DNA of 9,518 bases from Candidatus Spyradosoma merdigallinarum (GCA_018713755.1 DVOG01000193.1:1-9518), one strand, 5' to 3'. Counted from the stretch's first letter, positions 1 through 6,757 are shown. Notes: generated by a model from the sequence alone, not told the origin. Numbers and translations are program-made.

Positions 1-807
1 GTTCAGGCGTTCCCGCCGGTCGATGCAGATGATGTCGGCGCGGTGCTTTTCCCGCAGCGGAAGCTCGCTGATTTTTTTCCCGGCGAACGGCGACTGCGGC
101 GTGACGACGAGCACGGCGTCGCGCCACGTCAGACCGTAGCGTTCGAGCAGCTGCTGGAAATTCGTCCGGTTCGCGCGTTCCCGCGGCGCGTCTTTTTTCG
201 CGTTCCCGAGAAAGCGCCTCGCGTAAAGCATGTAGAGAATGCCGGCGACGAGCACGGCGAGTCCGATCGGCGTGAAGTCGAAAAAGGAAAATCCTTCGAA
301 ATCCTCCCGCGTCAGGATGGAATTCATCACCATGTTCGGCGGCGTCGCCACGAGCGACATCATGCCGCTGATCAGCCCGGCGAAGCTCAGCGGCATCATC
401 AGTTTCGCCGGCGAAACGCCGATTTTCGACGCGATGCCGAGCACGACGGGAATGAACAGCGCGACGATGCCCGTCGAGCTCATCACCGATCCGATCAGCG
501 CGACCGCCGTCATCATGAAAACGATGAGCTTCGTGTCGTTCCCGCCGGCCTTCTTCAGAATCCACGCGCCGATGTCCGTCGAAACGCCCGTGCGCACGAG
601 ACCTTCGCCGATGACGAACATCAGCCCGATCAGGATGACGCTCGCGTCGGAAAAGCCGCTGAACGTCTCTTCCAGCGTCAGAATCCCGAACAGCGGCAAC
701 GCGAGCATCGCCAGCAGGGCGACGACGTCCATGCGCGGCTTGTTGATCACGAAAAAGAAAACGCAGACCGCGAGGAGCGAAAGCACGGCAATCAATTGCG
801 GAGTCAT
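1..807 (-). CDS. SLC13/DASS-family permease with RCK_C (TrkA-C) domain, 5' part only
   Basis: This is an inner-membrane secondary transporter, probably for an anion (sulfate, or di- or tricarboxylate-like); the substrate cannot be read from sequence. The first 269 residues are present and the C-terminus runs off the left edge. Hydrophobic segments lie at about 4-21, 28-43, 56-71, 94-126, 138-154 and 180-195. Family landmarks are the SST-G-I-V-A-L-F-I-P stretch (110-120), in the place of the SNT ion-site motif of the family, and A-T-P-P-N at 154-158. A soluble part follows; from about 227 it reads VVTPQSPFAGKKISELPLR, a typical start of an RCK_C domain, as in SLC13 permeases with RCK inserts. 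The start chosen is the ATG at 807, just before the first membrane helix; no good Shine-Dalgarno is visible. It follows proS on the same strand but is separated from it by a terminator, so it probably has its own promoter, which I could not identify. Confidence 0.88.
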   Translation of the reverse strand, partial: MTPQLIAVLSLLAVCVFFFVINKPRMDVVALLAMLALPLFGILTLEETFSGFSDASVILIGLMFVIGEGLVRTGVSTDIGAWILKKAGGNDTKLIVFMMTAVALIGSVMSSTGIVALFIPVVLGIASKIGVSPAKLMMPLSFAGLISGMMSLVATPPNMVMNSILTREDFEGFSFFDFTPIGLAVLVAGILYMLYARRFLGNAKKDAPRERANRTNFQQLLERYGLTWRDAVLVVTPQSPFAGKKISELPLREKHRADIICIDRRERLN

Positions 808-920
808 AACGAAAAAACATAAGAGAAATCCGGAGCGACAGAAAGAAAATTCCCCAGCGGCGCGCGCCGTTCCCGAAAACGAATGCGTTCCCGCGAGTTT
901 TTCCGCCGTTTCCGGCGGCG

Positions 921-961
921 AAAAAAAGAAAACTCCCGCCGCGAAGTTTTGCGGGCGGGAG
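921..961 (-). terminator. Rho-independent terminator of proS
   Basis: Read on the minus strand, a GC-rich stem (954-961 pairing with 933-940, eight perfect pairs, extended by a GC pair past a one-base bulge) is followed at once by a T-run (TTTTCTTTTTTT, 932-921). It begins 28 bases after the proS stop codon. A second small stem, CCGCCG-tttc-CGGCGG at 903-918, lies just beyond it but has no T-run of its own. Confidence 0.85.
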
Positions 962-989
962 CTTTCCGGACGTCGCGGACGCGCGCGCG

Positions 990-2519
990 TCAATACGACT
1001 TCGCGAAAACGACGCGGCGCGGCGAAGGCTCGCCCGAGAACGGGCAGACGCCGGGCCGCGGCGGGAACGCCTCGTCGTCGAGCGGGATGCAGCGGATCGT
1101 CACGTTCAGATCCGCCTTGATTTTCGCCTCGACTTCCGGCGAGCCGTTCCAGTGGCAGAGCGCGAAACCGCCGTGGATTTCCGGCTTGGCCTTGTTCTGC
1201 GGCGTGAAAAACGCGTAGAAATCTTCCGCGGAATCGATTTCCCGCATGTTGTCCGCGCGGAATTTTTTCGCGCGAGCGAGCAGGTTGTCCTGCATTTCCT
1301 GCAGCAGCCGCGGGAGCGACGCGACGAATTCGCCGCGCGGGAGCGACGTTTTTTCTCCCGTGTCGCGGCGTCCGACGAAAACCTTGCCTTCGGCGATGTC
1401 GCGCGCGCCGACCTCGACGCGCAGCGGAATGCCTTTCTTGATCCAGCCCCACGTTTTTTCTCCGCCGCGCAGATCGCGCGCGTCGACGGAGACGAGCACC
1501 GGCCGCCCGTCGAAGCGCTGCGCCGCGATTTCGTTTTTGAGCGCTTCGCAGCTGGCGAGCACTTCGGCGCGCTGCGCTTCGTCGCGGAAAATCGGAAGAA
1601 TGACGACGTGCTGCGGCGCGAGGCGCGGCGGGACGACCATGCCGTCGTCATCCGCGTGCGTCATGATCATGCCGCCGATGAGCCGCGTCGAAACGCCCCA
1701 GGACGTCGTCCACGCGTATTGCAGCGCGCCCGCCTCGTTCTGGAAGCGGATGCCGCAGCTCTTGGCGAAATTCTGCCCGAGGAAGTGCGACGTTCCCGCC
1801 TGAAGCGCTTTGCGGTCCTGCATCATCGCTTCGATGCAGAGCGTGTCTACGGCTCCGGGGAAGCGTTCCGACGCGGTTTTATGCCCGCGGATGACCGGCA
1901 TCGCCATGAAGTTTTCCGCGAAATCCGCGTAGACGTCGAGCATGCGGCGCGTTTCTTCTTCCGCCTCTTCGGCGGTCGCGTGAACGGTGTGGCCTTCTTG
2001 CCAAAGAAATTCCGCCGTGCGCAGGAACAGGCGCGTGCGCATTTCCCAGCGCACGACGTTCGCCCACTGGTTGACGAGAATCGGCAAATCGCGGTAGCTC
2101 TGCACCCACTTCGAATACGTCGCGCCGATGATCGTCTCCGAAGTCGGGCGCACGATCAGCGGTTCCTCGAGCTCGCCCGCGGGAACGAGCTTCCCGTTCT
2201 CGTCGGCGGCGAGCCGCGAGTGCGTGACGACGGCGCACTCTTTCGCGAAGCCTTCCACGTGCTCGGCTTCCTTTTCGATGAAGCTCTTCGGGATGAAGAG
2301 CGGGAAATACGCGTTGACGTGTCCCGTCGCCTTGAACATCGCGTCGAGTTCCCGCCGGATGTTTTCCCAGAGCGCGCAGCCCCAAGGCTTGATGACCATG
2401 CAGCCGCGGACGGGAGAATTTTCAGCGAGATCCGCGGCTTTGACGACCTGCTGATACCACTCGGGATAATCTTCGTCCCGGCGCGGAGAAATGGCGTTCT
2501 TTACGGCTTTGGCGCACAT
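990..2519 (-). CDS. proS: Prolyl-tRNA synthetase, archaeal/eukaryote type (ProS type 3)
   Basis: Cytoplasmic class II aminoacyl-tRNA synthetase that charges tRNA-Pro with proline. At 509 residues it has the length and order of the archaeal/eukaryote-type enzyme, without the editing (INS) domain of the E. coli type. Visible are the proline/ATP-site strand R-P-T-S-E-T at 124-129, class II motif 2 (VRWEMRTRLFLRTAEFLWQE, 156-175), a TSHFLGQNF loop (243-251), motif 3 (GGMIMTHADDDGMVVPPRLAP region, 282-302), an anticodon-binding domain (about 303-400), and the extra C-terminal domain ending in the conserved F-A-K-x-Y. That C-terminal domain normally binds zinc through four Cys. Here I see C455, C477 and C492, while the other usual cysteine positions are not cysteine, so zinc binding may be lost, as in many bacterial members. 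The start is ATG 2519, preceded by a weak purine-rich GAAAAG. The gene has its own terminator and a putative promoter upstream. Confidence 0.97.
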   Translation of the reverse strand: MCAKAVKNAISPRRDEDYPEWYQQVVKAADLAENSPVRGCMVIKPWGCALWENIRRELDAMFKATGHVNAYFPLFIPKSFIEKEAEHVEGFAKECAVVTHSRLAADENGKLVPAGELEEPLIVRPTSETIIGATYSKWVQSYRDLPILVNQWANVVRWEMRTRLFLRTAEFLWQEGHTVHATAEEAEEETRRMLDVYADFAENFMAMPVIRGHKTASERFPGAVDTLCIEAMMQDRKALQAGTSHFLGQNFAKSCGIRFQNEAGALQYAWTTSWGVSTRLIGGMIMTHADDDGMVVPPRLAPQHVVILPIFRDEAQRAEVLASCEALKNEIAAQRFDGRPVLVSVDARDLRGGEKTWGWIKKGIPLRVEVGARDIAEGKVFVGRRDTGEKTSLPRGEFVASLPRLLQEMQDNLLARAKKFRADNMREIDSAEDFYAFFTPQNKAKPEIHGGFALCHWNGSPEVEAKIKADLNVTIRCIPLDDEAFPPRPGVCPFSGEPSPRRVVFAKSY

Positions 2520-2576
2520 GACTTTTCGTTTGGTTTTTTTGATGCGTGAAAAATTTGTCGGAAAAATGAAGCGCGC

Positions 2577-2605
2577 AATCTACCCGCGTTCCCGCGGGAA
2601 CGCAA
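2577..2605 (-). promoter_or_regulatory. Putative sigma70-like promoter of proS
   Basis: On the minus strand, TTGCGT (2605-2600) and TAGATT (2582-2577) are separated by exactly 17 bases. This would place the transcript start near 2570, giving a leader of about 50 nt before proS. The -35 matches only its TTG half and the -10 matches four of six positions, so the call is tentative. The spacer is filled by the palindrome described in the next entry. Confidence 0.4.
2586..2603. repeat. 18-bp perfect palindrome made of two head-to-head CGGGAACGC words
   Basis: GCGTTCCCG is followed directly by its reverse complement CGGGAACGC with no spacer. It lies between the CPBP gene and proS, inside the spacer of the putative proS promoter, where an operator could act. 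On the plus strand it is followed by AATTTTTTT and would look like a terminator, but no plus-strand gene precedes it. On the minus strand, after the CPBP stop, it has no T-run. Its two halves are copies of the word that is over-represented throughout this window, so it may simply be a paired copy of that word. Confidence 0.6.
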
Positions 2606-2621
2606 TTTTTTTGCGGCGCGC

Positions 2622-3476
2622 TCACGGCGCGAGAAACGCGATGCCGACCAGCGAATTCGCGTTGAAAAGCGCATGGATCAGAACCGGCGCGGCGAGACGC
2701 CCGGTTTTTTCGTAGGCGAGGCAGAAGACGCAGCCGAGCAGCGCGAGCGGCAGGTAGGACGCCGGAGCGTCGTGCATCAGCGCGAAAACCGCGCTCGAAA
2801 GCGCGGCGGCGGGAACGGCGGCCATTTTGCTCTTGAGAAAGCGGTAAAGCCCGGCGCGGAAGACGATTTCCTCCAGAATCGGCGTGAACACGACGATCGC
2901 GGGAACGCAGAGCGCGGCCGCAAGCGGGTTTTCCGCCGAAGTCAGCGCGTCGACGAGCATCTGTTTTTCTTCGAAAATTTCGCGGACGTTTTCCGGGAAA
3001 AGCGCGACCGCGGCGGAAGTCAGCGCCGCGCCGACGGTCACGACGAAAATTCCCGCGACGAAAAACGCGGGAACGCCGAAGCGCCCCGCGACGAGTGCGC
3101 GAAGCCCCGCGCGGCGCTCCCGCGGCGCATCGAAGCGCCGCGGGAACGCGTCGGGGAAAATTTTTGCGAAGCCCAGCAGCGCGGCGAGCGAAAGCGTCTG
3201 CGCTGCGGGAACCTGCAGCAGAAGGTTTTCCTGCGGATTCGCGTCGGGGAAAAGCTCCCGCGCCGCCGCCGCGCAGACGAACCCGGGGCCCAGAAAGCAG
3301 AACAGGCAGACGGCGACGAAAAGGAGAATTTGCGCGGGCCCGGCGTTCCACGCGGGAAGCGTCGCGGACGTGCGTTCCCGCCGCAGCGCGGCGAACTGCA
3401 CCGACGCGGCGGCGGCCCCCGCGACTGTAAGCAGCAGCTGCCAGACGACGGGCGCGGAAAATTCGGCGGACGTCAT
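2622..3476 (-). CDS. CPBP-family intramembrane metalloprotease-like protein
   Basis: Polytopic inner-membrane protein of 284 residues from the CPBP (CAAX protease / bacteriocin-processing, Abi) family. All three family motifs are present in order: EExxxR (E202-E203...R207), FxxxH (F231...H235) and HxxxN (H268...N272). These residues form the glutamate/histidine active site in family members with proven protease activity. Hydrophobic helices lie at about 8-30, 46-70, 88-105, 134-158, 184-200, 222-233, 240-255 and 262-282. A longer in-frame reading from 3722 exists, but it lies wholly inside the upstream gene. The ATG at 3476 overlaps that gene's TGA as ATGA, which fits translational coupling and gives the expected N-terminal helix, so I use it. 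There is no strong Shine-Dalgarno. Substrate and role are unknown. The coupling to a predicted secreted caspase-fold protein suggests that the two are made together. Confidence 0.88.
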   Translation of the reverse strand: MTSAEFSAPVVWQLLLTVAGAAAASVQFAALRRERTSATLPAWNAGPAQILLFVAVCLFCFLGPGFVCAAAARELFPDANPQENLLLQVPAAQTLSLAALLGFAKIFPDAFPRRFDAPRERRAGLRALVAGRFGVPAFFVAGIFVVTVGAALTSAAVALFPENVREIFEEKQMLVDALTSAENPLAAALCVPAIVVFTPILEEIVFRAGLYRFLKSKMAAVPAAALSSAVFALMHDAPASYLPLALLGCVFCLAYEKTGRLAAPVLIHALFNANSLVGIAFLAP

Positions 3477-4999
3477 TTCTTCACGGGAACGGTCAGCGTC
3501 AGCGTTTCGCCGGCGGCGAGCTCGAGGTCGCGGAAGACGACGAAATTCTCCGTCAGAATCGTCGGTTCGGGAACAATCGCCGCGCCTTCGATCTTCAGCG
3601 TCTTCGTCGCGTCGAAACGCCGCGGGAACCAAAGGCAGAAGTCTTTCTTCACGGCGTTCCCGCGCGCGCCGCGGACGGCGAAAATTTGCGCGTCGCCTTC
3701 CGTCGCGACGCGGCAGTCCCACGGCGGCACGCTCAGCGCGTCAGGGCTGAAGCGCGCGCGGAAAAGCGGGTCGCCGTAAAAGGCGACGACGTCGCGGTCG
3801 TAGACGCGTCCGACGTTTTCGCGCGTGAGCGCGACGCCGTTTTCCCGCAGAAGGTCGACGGTCGCTTCGAACGTGATTCCGGACATGTCCGTCGCCGTGA
3901 GCGGCACGGGAATGCGCGCCGCGTTTTCCGGCAGGCCGTTCAGCAGGAGCTGCGTGGCGAAAAACCACGCTTGTCCGACGCTCGTCGTCTGATGCCCGTT
4001 GAAGAATTTGTCGTTCGTGCCCCAGCCGATTTCCCCGAACCAGCTCGGGACGGTGTAGCCGACGAGCTGGCGGACGTTCTGCGCGGAAATCGCCGTTCCC
4101 GCCATGGAATCCGCCGTGCGGAACATGTCGCCGAAGAGGCAGTTCCCCGCGGCGATCCAGATTTTTTCGTCGGGCGTTTTCGGGAACGTCGCGAGGTTTT
4201 TTTCCCGGGCGAATTCGGGAAGCGTTTTCGGCGTCTTGAGCTGCTCGGCGAATTCCGGGAGCAGGCTTTTTTTCGCGACGTGAAAATTCCCGCCGGCGGA
4301 GAAGATCAGCCCTTCGCCGAAAGGCATTTCAAGGTTGAATTCCGTGGCGTGCGAGGCGGAGATGACGAACTGCGGGCGGATTTTTTCCCAACGCGCGGCG
4401 AACATTTCCGCCATCTCCGCGCCGGGTTCGGCGAATTTTTTTTCGGACGACAGAAAGTTTTCCGTTTCGACGAACTGGCGCGGCGACCAGTCCGTGACGA
4501 AAAAGCTCCTGCGGAAACGGCCCTGGTCGAAATTCGTCGTGCCGATCGCGCGTTCGAGCATCAGCGGTTCGTCCTTCGCGAGCTGCTTCGCCGCTTCCTC
4601 TCCGTTTTTGCCGGTGACGACGCCCCAAAGAAAATCGCCGTAGACGTCGTCGTTCATCTCGCGGGAAATCCGATGCAGCGAGGCGATGAGGACGCGGTCG
4701 ATTTCCTCCGGCGCGGCGACGACGGCGACGTAGCGCGGCTGCAGGCGGCGCAGCGCGTCGCGCGCGGCGTCCGCGTCGTTCCCGTCCCAGCGCACGAGCG
4801 TTCCCGCGTAACGCGCGACGAATTCGTCCGCGGCGGCTTTCCAGTCGGCGCGCGCGGCGGTTTTTTCCGAAATGAGCACGACGTATTCTCCGGGAGCGGG
4901 AACGATTTCCGCGTCGCGGAACGATGCCGGATCCGGCGCGGACAATGCCGCGGGAACGCAGAGAAATGTCGCGGCGATGGCGGGGAAAACGGATTTCAT
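3473..4999 (-). CDS. Predicted secreted C25 (gingipain)-like / caspase-fold protein
   Basis: Exported 508-residue protein of unproven function. The N-terminus is a signal peptide (M-K-S, hydrophobic core about 4-18, cleavage likely after A-L-S-A near 21). The middle resembles peptidase family C25 and its caspase-like fold: a strand-rich N-terminal part (V-A-V-V at 91-94), a segment Y-G-D-F-L-W-G-V-V-T-G (120-130) where C25 proteins carry their Y-P-x-G-R-x-P-like motif, a small-residue strand ending in His (ISASH, H217), and a second ending in Cys (IAAGNC, C287), a possible His/Cys dyad. A Y-G-D-P-L-F-R segment (408-414) matches the GDP-L motif that closes C25 catalytic domains. The last 85 or so residues look like an Ig-type beta domain. 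A good Shine-Dalgarno, AGAAAGG (5013-5007), lies seven bases before the ATG. It sits 39 bp after coaB and overlaps the CPBP gene by four bases. The assignment rests on motif resemblance only; it may be an inactive homologue. Confidence 0.6.
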   Translation of the reverse strand: MKSVFPAIAATFLCVPAALSAPDPASFRDAEIVPAPGEYVVLISEKTAARADWKAAADEFVARYAGTLVRWDGNDADAARDALRRLQPRYVAVVAAPEEIDRVLIASLHRISREMNDDVYGDFLWGVVTGKNGEEAAKQLAKDEPLMLERAIGTTNFDQGRFRRSFFVTDWSPRQFVETENFLSSEKKFAEPGAEMAEMFAARWEKIRPQFVISASHATEFNLEMPFGEGLIFSAGGNFHVAKKSLLPEFAEQLKTPKTLPEFAREKNLATFPKTPDEKIWIAAGNCLFGDMFRTADSMAGTAISAQNVRQLVGYTVPSWFGEIGWGTNDKFFNGHQTTSVGQAWFFATQLLLNGLPENAARIPVPLTATDMSGITFEATVDLLRENGVALTRENVGRVYDRDVVAFYGDPLFRARFSPDALSVPPWDCRVATEGDAQIFAVRGARGNAVKKDFCLWFPRRFDATKTLKIEGAAIVPEPTILTENFVVFRDLELAAGETLTLTVPVKK

Positions 5000-5038
5000 G
5001 GGAGCGCCTTTCTGTTTTCTTTGTTTTGTCGTTGGGTT

Positions 5039-5683
5039 TCAGGAATGTCGTCCGCGGCGGAAGTTTTCGATTTCGGCGACGAGAATTTTTCCCAGTTCGG
5101 TTTTCGCGGCGGGACCGAGAACTTTGCGGGAACCGTCGCGACCGAGAAGCGCGATCGTGTTTTCGTCGGAGCCGAACGCGCCGCCGCGGCCGACGAAATT
5201 GGCGGCGATGAGGTCGAGGTTCTTTTCGGAGAGCTTTTTGCGCGCGTAGTCTTCGACGTTTCGCGTTTCCGCGGCGAAGCCGACGACGGTCTGCCGCGGC
5301 GTCTTTCCCGCGGCGACGGTTTTGAGAATGTCGGCGACGGGCTCGAACTCGACGATCATCCCAGCGCCGTCTTTTTTTCTTTTCTCCGGTTCGTAATGCT
5401 TGGGCCGAAAGTCGCAGACCGCGGCCGTCATGACGAGCGCGTCGCACCGCGGGAACGCGTCCCGCACGGCGTCGAGCATTTCCGCGCCCGTCGTCACGGG
5501 AACGAGCCGCACGCCTTCCGGCGCGGGCAGGGAAACGTTCGCGCTGACGAGCACGACGTCCCAGCCGCGTTCTCGCGCCGCCGCGGCGACGGCATAGCCC
5601 ATTTTTCCGCTGGACGGGTTGGAGATGAAGCGCACGGGGTCGAAAAACTCGCGCGTCGCTCCTGCTGTGACAAGCGCTTTCAT
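5039..5683 (-). CDS. coaB: Phosphopantothenate--cysteine ligase, stand-alone CoaB
   Basis: Cytoplasmic enzyme of coenzyme A synthesis that joins 4'-phosphopantothenate to cysteine, using a nucleotide triphosphate to activate the substrate as an acyl-nucleotide. The 214-residue protein is a single DFP/CoaB domain with a Rossmann-type start. Typical stretches are VTAGATREFFDPVRFISNPS (5-24, with the conserved Asn22 in FISN-x-SSGK), MTAAVCDFRP (85-94), a lysine-rich K-R-K-K (101-104) in the place of the KxKK motif, GFAAET (135-140) and L-I-A-A-N (158-162). The flavoprotein decarboxylase half (CoaC), usually fused in front as CoaBC, is absent, so coaC should be elsewhere in the genome. The ATG at 5683 directly begins the first beta strand; only a weak purine stretch precedes it. 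It is the first gene of a leftward cluster (coaB, C25-like, CPBP) and is divergent from adk. Confidence 0.95.
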   Translation of the reverse strand: MKALVTAGATREFFDPVRFISNPSSGKMGYAVAAAARERGWDVVLVSANVSLPAPEGVRLVPVTTGAEMLDAVRDAFPRCDALVMTAAVCDFRPKHYEPEKRKKDGAGMIVEFEPVADILKTVAAGKTPRQTVVGFAAETRNVEDYARKKLSEKNLDLIAANFVGRGGAFGSDENTIALLGRDGSRKVLGPAAKTELGKILVAEIENFRRGRHS

Positions 5684-5828
5684 TTTTGTCTTCTGTTCTT
5701 TCGAAAGGAATTGAATGCGGATTCGCGCGGCGAGTCCATTGAAATCTTGCGCGGCGTTCCCGCGGATTTTTTCTGCTGTTCCCGCCCGCGGAAAAAAGGT
5801 AGACTCGACAGAAATACCATTTTTTCAA
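5684..5828. other. Divergent intergenic region between coaB and adk
   Basis: This 145-bp stretch must hold the promoters of both the leftward coaB cluster and adk. No pair of boxes is convincing. The best plus-strand -10 is TAGACT at 5800-5805, but it lacks a proper -35 (TGTTCC at 5777-5782 at 17 bp). Two copies of the GTTCCCG word lie here, at 5756 and 5778. The bases just before adk (ATTTTTTCAA) contain no Shine-Dalgarno. Confidence 0.4.
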
Positions 5829-6551
5829 ATGACCATGAACGAAAAATTCGATGCCGCGGACGAACGCAATCCCGAAGCCGTCGCGCTTTTCGGCGCGATT
5901 TGGGAAGGTTTGGAAAAAGAACTCGGCGCGGACGCGCTGAAGTTTCCGAAGGAAATCTTTTGGCTCAACGGCGCGCCCGGCGCGGGCAAGGGCACGCAGA
6001 CGGGAACGATTCTCGAAGCGCTCGGCTACGCCGCCGAGCCCGTCGTGATGAGCGATTTGCTGCAGACGCCGGAAATGCGCGCAATCAAGGCGGCGGGCGG
6101 GCTCGTCGGCGACAAGGAAGTGATTTCCCTCCTGTTTCGCCGGCTCGTGCGCCCGGAATACCGCGACGGCGTGCTCGTGGACGGGTTCCCGCGGACGGCC
6201 GGGCAGGTCGCCTGCCTGAAGCTGCTGAAGAAGAAGCTCGACGCGCTTCACGCGGCGGCGCCGGAGAAATTCGCGAAGCCTTCGTTCAACATTCTCATGC
6301 TGTTCGTGACGGAGCACGAAAGCGTTGAGCGCCAGCTGAAGCGCGGGCGCGAGATGCAGGCGAAAGGGCTGCCCGTGCGCGAAACGGACGTCGATCCCGA
6401 AAAGACGCGCACGCGCTACCGCGTTTTCGCCGAGCAGACGCTGCGCCCGCTGGAATCGCTCAAGGGCGCGTTCCCGTATTTCCACATCGACAGCGTCGGG
6501 ACGATCGAGGAAATTTCCGCGTTCATTCGGCGGACGCTCTCCGCGCGCTGA
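5829..6551 (+). CDS. adk: Adenylate kinase-type nucleoside monophosphate kinase, short-LID form
   Basis: Cytoplasmic P-loop kinase that transfers phosphate between ATP and AMP (2 ADP). The 240-residue protein has an N-terminal extension of about 42 residues before the first strand. It then shows the P-loop GAPGAGKGT (48-56), an NMP-binding region with M-S-D-L (74-77) and a following G-x-L-V-x-D-x-x-V (91-98), the signature DGFPRT (118-123), and a LID region (about R165-R195) too short to hold the zinc-type or long LID of E. coli Adk. The nearby R-T-R-Y-R-V-F-x-E-Q-T-L segment matches the region after the LID in short-form kinases. The start is uncertain: ATG 5829 and ATG 5835 both work and neither has a Shine-Dalgarno; an in-frame ATG at 5715 would add 38 poorly convincing residues. 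A UMP/CMP kinase-like specificity cannot be excluded. A terminator follows at once. Its product activity complements ppdK downstream, whose PEP-forming reaction releases AMP. Confidence 0.88.
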   Translation: MTMNEKFDAADERNPEAVALFGAIWEGLEKELGADALKFPKEIFWLNGAPGAGKGTQTGTILEALGYAAEPVVMSDLLQTPEMRAIKAAGGLVGDKEVISLLFRRLVRPEYRDGVLVDGFPRTAGQVACLKLLKKKLDALHAAAPEKFAKPSFNILMLFVTEHESVERQLKRGREMQAKGLPVRETDVDPEKTRTRYRVFAEQTLRPLESLKGAFPYFHIDSVGTIEEISAFIRRTLSAR

Positions 6552-6580
6552 GCGGGAAACGCCGCTCTCGCCCGACGACA

Positions 6581-6620
6581 AAAGCCGCGCTCCCGCGACG
6601 GGAACGCGGCTTTTTCTTTT
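6581..6620 (+). terminator. Rho-independent terminator of adk
   Basis: A 15-bp stem (6581-6595 with 6599-6613) has one C/A mismatch and a CGA loop, and runs into TTTTTCTTTT (6611-6620). It starts 30 bases after the adk stop. The inner part of the stem is a near-perfect head-to-head pair of the window's over-represented word: CGGGAACGC on the right arm and GCGCTCCCG on the left. Confidence 0.92.
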
Positions 6621-6636
6621 CCCCGCTTTCCGCTCG

Positions 6637-6695
6637 GCGGAGCGCGTATCGATTTTTCGTATACGCCGGCGGGAACGTATGCGGAAACGCTCCGC
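6637..6695. repeat. Nested inverted repeats between adk and ppdK
   Basis: The arms GCGGAGCG (6637-6644) and CGCTCCGC (6688-6695) are exact complements and enclose a second hairpin. In that hairpin GCGTATCGA (6644-6652) pairs with TCG-t-ATACGC (6657-6666) with one bulged base and a TTTT loop. The left outer arm can instead pair locally with CGCTC at 6631-6635, so two mutually exclusive folds are possible. It lies upstream of the putative ppdK promoter and directly after the adk terminator. Function unknown; it could be a backup terminator, a regulator-binding site or a structured RNA end. Confidence 0.5.
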
Positions 6696-6728
6696 GGCGA
6701 AAAAAATCGTTCCCGCGCAGAAAGACTC

Positions 6729-6757
6729 TTGCTTTCTGATATTTTTGCCGTTTAAAT
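6729..6757 (+). promoter_or_regulatory. Putative sigma70-like promoter of ppdK
   Basis: TTGCTT (6729-6734) and TTAAAT (6752-6757) are separated by 17 bases, in the most AT-rich part of the intergenic region. A start near 6764 would give a leader of about 80 nt before ppdK. A copy of the CGGGAAC word (6771-6777) would sit at about +8. Confidence 0.5.

Noticed and set aside
858..869. GC palindrome CGGCGCGCGCCG between proS and the permease gene
   Set aside because: Short alternating GC palindromes are expected by chance at this composition, and no promoter boxes frame it.
2586..2613. Plus-strand terminator formed by the palindrome and its following T-run
   Set aside because: No plus-strand gene lies upstream, so there is nothing to terminate. 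Treated instead as a paired copy of the iterated word or a possible operator.
2622..3722. A longer CPBP protein starting at 3722
   Set aside because: The extra 82 residues lie wholly within the C25-like gene in another frame and are Arg-rich. The ATGA start at 3476 gives a normal N-terminal helix.
3686..6328. An 880-codon plus-strand open frame crossing the C25-like gene, coaB and part of adk
   Set aside because: It runs antisense to two well-supported genes and out of frame with a third, and its composition (very rich in Arg, Gly, Asp) is that of a shadow frame.
4329..6581. A 750-codon minus-strand open frame over adk, coaB and the C25-like gene
   Set aside because: It overlaps recognised genes in other frames and crosses the divergent promoter region; its product is Arg-rich and has no recognisable motif.
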